Shown here in pieces: positions 54,515 to 64,000 of a DNA stretch of 64,000 bases (its first letter is position 1; every line of letters begins with the position of its first letter). The position numbers were made by a program, and so were the translations under genes. Origin of the DNA: Archegozetes longisetosus (lineage: Eukaryota; Arthropoda; Arachnida; Sarcoptiformes; Trhypochthoniidae); NCBI GenBank assembly GCA_018873245.2, contig JAEMBT020000005.1, forward strand, positions 910,001 through 974,000. The letters run 5' to 3'. The notes beneath the pieces are model-generated. The model was not told where the DNA came from. It did not search any database and saw only the letters and a list, made by a program, of their open reading frames with translations.

Positions 54515-56647
54515 TTACATCTGGACTTCGAAAGCCTTGACCGGAGCTGCAGTTTGAATGAATGGATTAGTACTCCTCTGATGATTGGACTGATGCCGAC
54601 TGGCGAGTGCGGCCCATTCCGCGTCAGATGGGTCGTGATTTGATTGCATTGTTTGATGAATTGAACTTGTTTGATATGAGCCTCCATTTCGCCAAATGTT
54701 AGTTATATTAGTGGGCGTTTGATTATTCCAATTGAAAGCTGTCGAGGCTTTGCTTTCGGTGAAAGCGTCGGCCGAACCCAATGATTGGCTTCTGAGCTGC
54801 GATAGGTTTGGGCTATTATGTCGCGGCGCTGCCATTGGTATTGCTTTTGAAGTAGTATTTGGTATTGTAATGGAAGATGAATTTATATTGGATTCAGATG
54901 TCATTGTTATCTCATTTTTATTATTAATTTTCGAAACGTCATTTGTCCAGCCCTCGGCCGACATATTATTTTGTATTTGTTTCAAGGGACTCCATTTATC
55001 TACTAATAAAATAAAATAAATTCAATTTTAAACTTAACTCAATTGATCAGACGTTTTGAACTTAAAATTGAATGATGAGTGCATTTACGGATTAGTTTTG
55101 TTGAAAATCGCATTAACTTTTTATATGAATAAAAATAATAAAAATATAATGAATGAACTGAAGTTTCATCTCATAAGTTCATGTGATTAACAACAATACT
55201 TCAATGATAACGAGACCAAAGTCAAAACTTGGTCTTGTGTTATTTACTTGAATTTGTGGTTGTTATATTAGCTGTCTGCGGAGGAGATGCCACTTTTGCC
55301 GCTGATAGGAATGGGTCGTCATTATTACTCAAAATCGTAAGGCCTTTGGACAATTCTTGACACATAGCACTTATTGAATCGGTTGGTTCGTTAGGTGATG
55401 CTTCTGGAATAGGTGTCACTTTCATAGATAAAAATCAATTTAGACCTTCAAACACTTAACACAAGCAAATCAGTTTTAATACCTGTGGCACCGTTTGATT
55501 TATAATTAGTGGACAAATCAACGGAATGTGCGCGCTGTCGCTCCAAATTGGAGGGCAAGTCATTTATACGAAGCGATAACTGTCTTTTGAACGGGGAAGC
55601 AGTATTCAGAGCTCCACCACGAAGAGAGCCTTGTCTTTGTAATAAATTCGGTGTTGCGTGTGGCCTCTCCACAGCATAAGGATTATGAACTTGCTTGACA
55701 GGAGGAGGATCTGTCAAAACAAAAATATGTAATACATTAAAATGAGTCAATATGCTAATCAAAATTGTGAATAAGCTAGTTTCGGAAATCATCCATAGAG
55801 TCAAGCGATCGACTGCAACATCTAGACAATTCAACTAACCGGCAGGTTTAGCGACTTGTGGGTCTTGCATGCGTTCGGTTAGCGATGATTGTCTGAAGGA
55901 ACCTGTACGAGTGAATGACGAAGTCTTCGGGTCGAAATTCATTGTAACTGATTCTTTATCACGTTTTTGTTTTCTTTCTAAACACACCGCAAAAGCACAT
56001 CCGACCGCATGGCTCAATCGTTCTCCAGAATCTTTGGCCGCGTGGAATCCGTGACACATCCATCTTCTGGTTGTTCCATCGCGACATATATAAGAGAATC
56101 CGCGCTCGTGACTACGATCTGGTGCGCAAAACGATACCTTTTCTATTGTTTGGTCAACAATCAAACCCTAAGCAAAGGAAAACAGAAATCAATAAAATTA
56201 GGCAATTATTTGATAAAGAAGAAAATTTGATTTTCGCATCAATGAATTACTTTAGTTTCGTCGTCAACTACTCTTAATCCGTCTCCAGTAACAAATAGAG
56301 TCCCTTTGATAGGCCTTCGTCTTGAGCTCTATTTTAGGCACAAAAGAAAGCGAAAAATATAAGATTCACTTTTCTCGCACTTCAATAGTCACAATAGATC
56401 TGATGAATGGATAGACAGGTGTATTGAATTGAGAACTTACTCGAAGCACTTTGAGAGCCTCTTCGCATACTTGCATTCCTCTCGATTCAAACACTTCGAC
56501 ACATCCCAGATATTTGACCGGAAAAACACAATTGCCAGCCTTGACAGCAGCCTCATCCGCCTGCCACTGGTGTGGTTTACTGCTCTCGGGCACATGATCT
56601 TTTTTACGTCGAAAGCTTTCCCTAAGACTTCGTCGGAGACGATCCAT
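54515..56647 (-). CDS. NUMB: NUMB, endocytic adaptor and cell-fate determinant
   Basis: Six minus-strand exons: 56441-56647, 56251-56328, 55840-56167, 55483-55710, 55248-55418 and 54515-54999. They give 498 residues. The basic N-terminus ([18 protein letters not shown]) carries the membrane-binding, aPKC-regulated segment. The PTB domain spans about 30-165 ([68 protein letters not shown]). Further down are Ser/Arg motifs (RQLSLR), a DPF motif (DDPFLSA) for AP-2, and a C-terminal NPF (STNPFIQ) ending AFEVQM, as in other NUMBs. The protein antagonises Notch by promoting its endocytosis and segregates asymmetrically in dividing cells. An acceptor lies two bases before the ATG, so at least one 5' UTR exon is upstream. 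Confidence 0.96.
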
Positions 56648-58644
56648 AACTGCAAAAAATGCGTAACATTAACACTCGAAATCAACATATTATCTCAGAT
56701 TGCATAATAAGGCACTTAAGCATTTTTGATAATTATCTTTTAAATTGCATAAATAAGGGGTATTTAGTATGTCATTAAATTAAAACTTATGCTCCAATTA
56801 AATTGTGCTAACTCAACAAAAATCATTTGACCTAAAAAGCTATAAATTTATAAGAAAAAATTGAACCCTTTTTTCATTTGTTTATTTTATAAATGTAATC
56901 AAATATTGAACTTAGAGCCTTATTATCGATTAGGCAAACAATATTCGTAAAAAATTGTTTTATTCAATTTTTTTCAATTTAAGACTAATTGAATAACAAA
57001 TAAGTATGAAATATAAAGGATAGAACTCCGAAGCTTTTAAAAAGTATTTTGAACGGAAATGCTTCGATTGTACGAATAACTGATGAGAAAATGCCTACAA
57101 ATATAATAGGAAAAAATGATGTGCCATTAAATTATGCCATAAATTATTGAGTGATAAATTGAAAGTCAGCGTGAATATAGAGAATATATTAGATGTTTTG
57201 CAGCAAAATAAATTTATATATTCCCTCTTCTGGAGTGTAACCTAAAACTTATTGCTAGATATTGAAACAATGCATACCATGCATATCAGTCACCGAAAGA
57301 CTAAGCAATTTGTGATATAGTACACGAATTGCACATTCAGTATGTCTCACATTTAACTGCTTTTTAGGCTGAAAAAGCAACTCCAAAACAATACCCTTTC
57401 GTTTAGTCTCTCTATCAGCTCATTATAAGTTTTCGCTTTTTGAACACTAGATATTTTCTCGTCCTTCAACTACAATTTGTCATCAGACACATAGCAGAAA
57501 ACAAAACCAAACGGAACAATAAGATCTTACCGAAACAAACATAATGGATATGTTTATACAGAAGAGTAGTGTAATCAAACTTAAGTTACATAACACACAC
57601 TAAGAGAGAATAGAAGAAACTGTAGTGCCTTACGATGTCAATAAACTTCGCACAAGACAAGCATTTTGTATAAGATAATATACCAAACGAAAGAGCAAGG
57701 AAATTACTTTCCAGATCAAGACCAAGGAATTATATTATATCTTCGCTTTAATTTGATAATTGTTCATTTTTGACGTTCAATTTGAAACCTAAACTCAGTT
57801 TGAAATGTGAATGACTGAAGCCTTAGACCCCATCCCATTCATTTGAGACTATCTTTTCAAATACAACTACAATTTATTTGATTGAGTGCTCCAATTTATC
57901 CGATTGGAAACCGATTCTCAACTTTGAGTCAGACATAAAGATCAGAATTGATTCGAAAACTAATCGAAGTCATATTATCTTTCAATAAACAGTTAGCCTT
58001 TTGAATGAGAGAAAGCATTCAAATCTAAAAGGAAATAAATGGAACAAATACTCATGACAACCAAACCAATTTAGTTCAATATCTTTAAAAGGTTTCTCTA
58101 AGATTTGTTGCTTCAGGATTAGATAAAAAGCATAGACTATTGTTAGTAAAAGATTAGCTCTAAATGTGTGCCTGTCTTACCCAACTTATTGCGATTAAGC
58201 CTTATTTCATTTGTTTGACTTTCATTGGAAAGCGGACTTATAGGAATGCTGTGGTTATTATTTATATTAAGATGCGTTTGACGATTGCCCATTTTTTGCA
58301 CGATTTATATCAGTTGTGTGACAATTATTCAAATATTGCTTCAAATCAATTCAATTTAAGGTGATTGCACAATAATTACAACTTTATGCAAGAATACGGA
58401 CTCGACCTTCAAATAAGTGGAAGAGTGGCACACATTCACCACTGCATTACATGCTATGTCGTAAATAAAATATATTTTTTCAACTAAATGATCCAAATTT
58501 AAACACTCAACGAATAACAACTAATTTTGAAAACAGTTAACTATTTCCACTACTTTTCCTTCTGATACACAAAAATAACTTTGTTCTCAAATTTTTTTTG
58601 AGTAAATGAAAATGAATTTTTGTTTATGAAAAAAACTTGTATTC

Positions 58645-58697
58645 TTAAGACTGATCAACGGATAACCACCATTTGATGACTTGAGGCGTATCTTCAG
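58645..58697 (-). CDS. Candidate orphan terminal exon
   Basis: Minus-strand acceptor TTTTTACAG, then two bases and 17 codons to a TAA. The peptide is EDTPQVIKWWLSVDQS. GC content is above background and the peptide looks like a natural C-terminus, but the exon is short and no partner was found to the right. I cannot name it. Confidence 0.25.
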
Positions 58698-61600
58698 CTG
58701 TAAAAACATTAAATGTTTAATTCGAAACTAGTGAAGCACAGAATGTTGCCCAAAAGGAATGTAATGTGGAGATCCATTATAAAAGACTTAAATCCATTTT
58801 GAAAGAAGTTTATGAACGCCTTAACAAAAACAGGTGTAATACAAACGTCTGGATTGAAAGTAACAAAACATAAGAACAAATCTCAAACAAAACATAAATA
58901 GAAAGTTTTAGATCACCAAAAACATTGTATTGTACAAGAATAGACACATCAGATTATGTTTTGGTTAGTTTGGTGGCAAATATTTTTTGGACGGTATAAC
59001 TGCATAAACAAAAAAGAGCCAATTTTCACATAAGCCAGCTCTGAATGTTGAGTTGCATCTAAAAGGCATCTGAAAGGCGTGACTGACAAAGCGAGTTACC
59101 AACTCATAAGCTGACTAGTTGTGAGTGATATCACTTTTGGAGGCCAACAACTTTCAAACAGAATAAGAGTGGCTCTGATCCTGCCTTCAGCTCATTTCAA
59201 CTTTAAAGACAACTAACGTTTCTAAGCATAAAAACCATTTAATACTAACGATTCTCAACGATAGTATCACTTGATAATCAAGTTCAGTACGACCTCAAAC
59301 AGAAGAGATGGCATAAGAAATATTTAGCACTTTCCTCAAACTTACATTTTTCAAAACTTAATTTATTCAAAACGTCAATAGCAGCGTATTCTGTTCATAC
59401 CAAAATTCAGCTCAAGCCAAATTATTATTTTTTCCAAAAATATTCATTTCAAAAACAGATAAATCAGTAATACTTGAAAACATTGAGCTTTAAATAAGTA
59501 TTTGATTTGGCAATGTGCTTATTAACAATAGGTTCCTCAAAGTGAAACCTATCGGGCAAAAATTTGTGCCAAACAAGTTGTCGCAATTATATTTTAAGCA
59601 AAACATCAAGTCAAATTGTGTCCTTAATCCAATTTTCTCCTATTTATGTGCATTTAAATGTTCAAAACAACTATCATTTTTGTTAAGATTTGAATTTCCA
59701 CCTCATTGTGTAGGATATGAACAATTGACAGTTGAAAATATGCGAAAGGAAACAGAGGGAGGAATCAAACGGTGCACTCTATGGGGGTTTCGATTCTTCT
59801 ATTCATGGTAATCAAGAGTTGCTTTATCTCAATAAAAATATGCCGTTTATTTACCAAATCTATTCCACCCCTGAATGCATTTGGTTAAGTTTGCGAAATT
59901 TTATGCTTTGATCAATTGACTAAACATCGTAAACGATGGGTATTACCATACAATAAATTAGTTCCATAACAATAATTCAAACTGTTCAAAACCATAACAT
60001 CTAACAGTACTTTTTACAGCTTAGTATCAAATTTTAAAAATTATTCACATTTTTTGAAATAGTTATCAAAACTTGAGAAATGCATTCATCAAAATAATAA
60101 ATAAGAAACTTATGAGTCCTTTTCTGATGACTAAGTGTAAAAATTGCAACCAAGTAGTGGCGGTAGGGTATCGTCTTTCAGATGCAATCCCATTCATTTA
60201 ATGGTTTGATGCCATTTGAAACCAACAGTTTTTAGTTTTTCGGTTTGCAGATCGAACTCAGTAACTCTTGCAACAAATGGTTGGTTTGGAGACAAATTGT
60301 CAGTAGTTACCAAACAGTAGTACTTAAAACTTGAAACAACTCGACAAACATTTTTATAGGAACAGTTTGTTTTACTTCAATTTCAATAACTTATAAGGTT
60401 TTAAGACAATCATTTAAGACTAGTTCAATGCAAAACTATAAATTTGGTTCATCAGGTGTTCAATTAAAATACAATTTATAAACAAATTGTGACTCAAGTG
60501 AAAAAAATCACAACTTTTTGTATGACTTCTGATTTTTCTGGTCTTTTCAGTTTGTTTGACTTATATAAAGTTTAGTGTAAGCAAATGATTATATGCCCTT
60601 TCGTTCAATTTGGTTTGGCCGAATTGCATTTGCCTGATTGCCACTTCTCCGAATTTATAAACAGGCCAATAAATCTATAAGCTTCTAGTATCAAAAAATA
60701 CAGATATTCAATTTCTTTAAAAGAGATCTTTGGTACAGCGCATCCATAATATTTAGGATAACCTAAAGAGAGCGCAGCCCCACTAAGCATTCTCAAAGCA
60801 TTGAAAAATGCAAATTTTTGATCAAGTCCTCAAGTTTGTGTTTAGGTTTATGCAATGATAAATTAACTTAAAACCATCGTACGTGCCATTAGCCCTAAAC
60901 TCTCATATTGAGTGCAATTTTTCTTAATATTATACATCGATCAGATGCCGCTTATAAATAGCTGATTAAAGTATCAAAATATAAAATGCTTTAACTGCTT
61001 TATCTCAGTTTAGTGGCTATGGCACATACAGTATAAAGCAATAAAATGACTCAATTTCAGTTACAACTTGCAGCTACTCACACAAAAAAGCAAATCAAAT
61101 TTAGTTTCATTATAATAAACTCTACAGTTAAGTTCACCTACACATAAGTTCGGGGAAATCACATTTGGTCAAATGAAAATTTGGGAAATAGACAATTTGC
61201 GAAAGCAAATTCGACCAATACAAATGACTTAAGCAAATAAATACGTAGCTTTTTATGTTTACATCAACACTTAAGACATTGACTAGATGTTGAAGCGGAA
61301 AAAGTGACAAATAATTAAATTACAGCAAAACCAAAGTAATAGGAATTAAAAATACCGTAATTAAGATAAAGAATAGAGGATTCATTATCTAAGCCAAACA
61401 ATTTAAATGCTTGAAAAATAAACAAATCTCACAGTAACTCATTTGTGTTAAGCACTTAGATTAAGACAGAAAAATTTAGTTTGAAACTAAGCTAAAAATA
61501 CTTGACTAAAATTTAAGTCCAATTCAAGTCAAGTATCCAAAAGATTGAAAAAGCAGTTCCACATTTTATAAGATTTGACCTCTAAATAAACTAATGTGTA

Positions 61601-63546
61601 GTAAACTATTGTTTCAGTCGTCAGTTGGTGTTAAATATAACGAAAAAGTAATGAACAACGAATGGAAATGAAATTTTGACTGAAAAAAGCAAATAAAATG
61701 TGTTTATCTTGGCTGAGAATATGGTGCACTTTGCCTGATTCGATTTTGCACCCAACCCTTTCACTAATCTTTGTATAACTTTAGCGCATGCATTCGTCTT
61801 CAGTTTAATGGATTGCCTCTCATGATAATGCAATTTTTTTGATGCATAAATAGGTATATAACATTTGGATAATCCTTTTCTTCCTAACTTGCTATGATCT
61901 GCTGGGCTGTCAGCAAATACATCGATTGGTAAAATCAATGAACTTCTGGTTAGATAACAGACGTTGCATTATTAAAGCTAAGTTCTACTGTATATAAGAA
62001 TAGACTATAAGAGTGTCCATGTCTTAACGTGTTGTGCGAATGAGTGGATATGAAAGACGAGAGTCATATCCCGTCTTCATTTGAAGCAAAAGGAATACAA
62101 CAAAAAACAATCAAATAATGAAGTGATGCGAACAAAAAGAATTATCAAACTTATTGAATCAATTTGTTCCATATGAATGAAGTAAATTGTCATCTCGTAT
62201 CTGACTGCACCACATTAATCTCAATAAAATAAACACATAGCATTGAAAATGTGTAAATTATGGCATATCGTAGTTGACTCGCACGTTGGCAGTTAGGATA
62301 ATCAGATTACAACACTATTTATATATCTTAAACTGCAACTCACATTAAATCGAAAATTGATTTTTGATCGCGACTCAGTAACATTTAATATAAAAGCATC
62401 AAAATTACAGATGAAGCGCAAAACTGTAGAGTAGGTTTTTAAATAAAAATATCTATAAATATTTATAAATGAAGGGACAGTAATAAAATCAAATCAATTA
62501 TTTGAAAGTCATAAAAATCATTGATAGCTAATAATTTTACGAAAAATAAATTAGATTTTGCGTTACGTAACCAAAAGCAAGAGATCTGTAGAATAGTGAT
62601 CGTCATTATTTCAAATCTAATGGGTATTCAAATGTGAAAACAGAACTTTCATTGCAATTTTTTGCATGAAATATGGTTCAATTTTCTAATTTGATCTCCA
62701 ATATAACTTTAAAATATTGAAATGGATGAGCCATTATGTTGAACCAAATAAAAATGATTTCATACCAACTATAAGGGAAAAGTATGAAAGCATGAACCTC
62801 AAAAATACATTCACATAATAAATAATACTGTCATGAGAGCGACTGATCCCTAAGTAAACCAAAATACAAAGCAATTGGGTCTCAGATAAAAGAGAGCATA
62901 TTTGACAGACCATCAAACAAGGATAGGATGGGGGTTCTATTTAACTATGATTAAGTACTGCCTTATACTTCATATTTATATTATTCAATTTAATATAAGG
63001 CTCTGATGCTGTCCTCAGTGAACAAAATGTGGACAAACTAAAAGATGATGCAGTTTGATGCATCGAATCAAGTAAAAAATACCGATCTAATGCATTCACA
63101 CTTAATCCCCTGAAAAAGTGATATAAGCTAGACAATGTCTTCTCTTAATAATCAGACCAAAATATTGAACATTTACTAATTGTTAAAAACTGATCAATTG
63201 GCAAACGAAGTATTTTCAAGCACAGAACTAGTATAATTATACAATTGAAGCTTTGACTGCAGAAGAAGCCTCATCTCTATCTCTAAATATCGAAGGAGCT
63301 TATTAAAGCACTAGTGTGCTTAATGTGTTGTATTTAGCGCCCGAGTCATTCAATATTTTTTTGAATCTGAGCCTCAAGTTTAAGATTATGAGCATAAGAT
63401 GTATTGAACACTACTCTTAAAATTGAAAGGTAGAGATTATTAAGAGTCTAGAACTAATCTAGCTTTTCATATCTTTTAGTTTCACTTAAGTACAGTTTGA
63501 TACGAGAGTTTGTGCACTAATAATCATTCGTATATGTAAATCACTC

Positions 63547-63562
63547 ATATATATATATATTA
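63547..63562. repeat. Short (AT)n run
   Basis: Seven to eight uninterrupted AT units in AT-rich sequence. Confidence 0.8.
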
Positions 63563-64000
63563 TTTTTGTTTTTATACTGTTAAAAATTTTCGCGAAAAGA
63601 CTTATCTCCATATTATTTTACCATTAGTTAAGAGTTCAAAAATTAACTGAAATCTAAACTTAAATGAATGTCTTAATGTATACGTTTTGATGTTTTAGTC
63701 ACAAGCGTAAGGCTCAGATTCAAAAAACAAAATTATTCGATTAATGAATGAGGCTGAATGACATACTCAATAGTGAATATGATTTTTTGGTTTAGGTTTT
63801 ATCGTTATTAACAAGTTATGATATTTGAAAGCAGAGAAGAGGCGGTGGAAGTTTCAGTTTGAAATATAAATAGTTCATTTTAAAAATAGTTAAATCGATG
63901 TTTATTAAGTTAGGAACTAACTCAAACGTGGCATTCATACAAGGCTTCAATTAACCAGAAATAAATTTTGTTTCATATAAAGCGATCAACACAGCTAATG

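Larger units (their letters stand above)
56648..64000. other. Gene-poor right flank
   Basis: About 7 kb of AT-rich sequence. It should contain the NUMB promoter and non-coding 5' exon(s), which I cannot place. One short candidate exon at 58645-58697 is given separately. Other open frames look like chance. Confidence 0.5.

Noticed and set aside
60605..60796. 63-codon minus-strand open frame in the right flank
   Set aside because: No homology, no splice signals, composition like background.

Overview
The window is nuclear DNA from an animal, about 70% A+T, with many short GT-AG introns (mostly 50-110 bases). The gene set (NUMB, CARM1, GNPTG, KIFBP, ERCC1, ACP7, PP1-beta, lark/RBM4-like proteins) is metazoan. 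Compactness, AT-richness and the lark-type genes suggest an arthropod; an acariform mite is my best guess, but that is inference. All gene models below were built by hand from splice signals, reading-frame continuity and remembered protein families.

Layout. Positions 1-14,400 are gene-poor, apart from one candidate orphan exon. A lark/RBM4-like RNA-binding locus fills 14,440-19,430 on the minus strand. It contains two complete 3' halves, one with a C-terminal zinc knuckle, plus a linker exon that could join them. A single-pass membrane protein gene with a one-base frameshift lies at 22.6-23.7 kb. From 27.6 to 56.6 kb there is a dense, alternating island: PPP1CB(-), CARM1(+), COA8(-), a multi-snoRNA host gene(+), GNPTG(+), ERCC1(-), KIFBP(+), a UBE2D-type E2(-), KLHDC3(+), ACP7(-) and NUMB(-). 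Neighbours are often head-to-head with short shared promoters (COA8/snoRNA host, ERCC1/KIFBP) or tail-to-tail (GNPTG/ERCC1, 18 bases apart). The last 7 kb are again gene-poor.

The most interesting object is at 37,054-39,791. It is a transcript unit with no long ORF, a TATA box, a pyrimidine (TOP-like) start and CACGTG boxes. Its nine introns each carry one box C/D snoRNA-like element; eight of the nine end 64-88 bases before the 3' splice site. Two are recognisable U15 (SNORD15) homologues. Most of the guides I can match point to the same part (domain V) of large-subunit rRNA. The unit runs directly into GNPTG, whose start codon is 5 bases past a poly(A) hexamer.

Functionally the island is a set of unrelated housekeeping genes: phosphatase signalling, arginine methylation, mitochondrial complex IV assembly, rRNA modification, lysosomal enzyme tagging, DNA repair, axonal transport, ubiquitin transfer and C-degron recognition. 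They probably sit together because short shared promoters suit constitutive expression.
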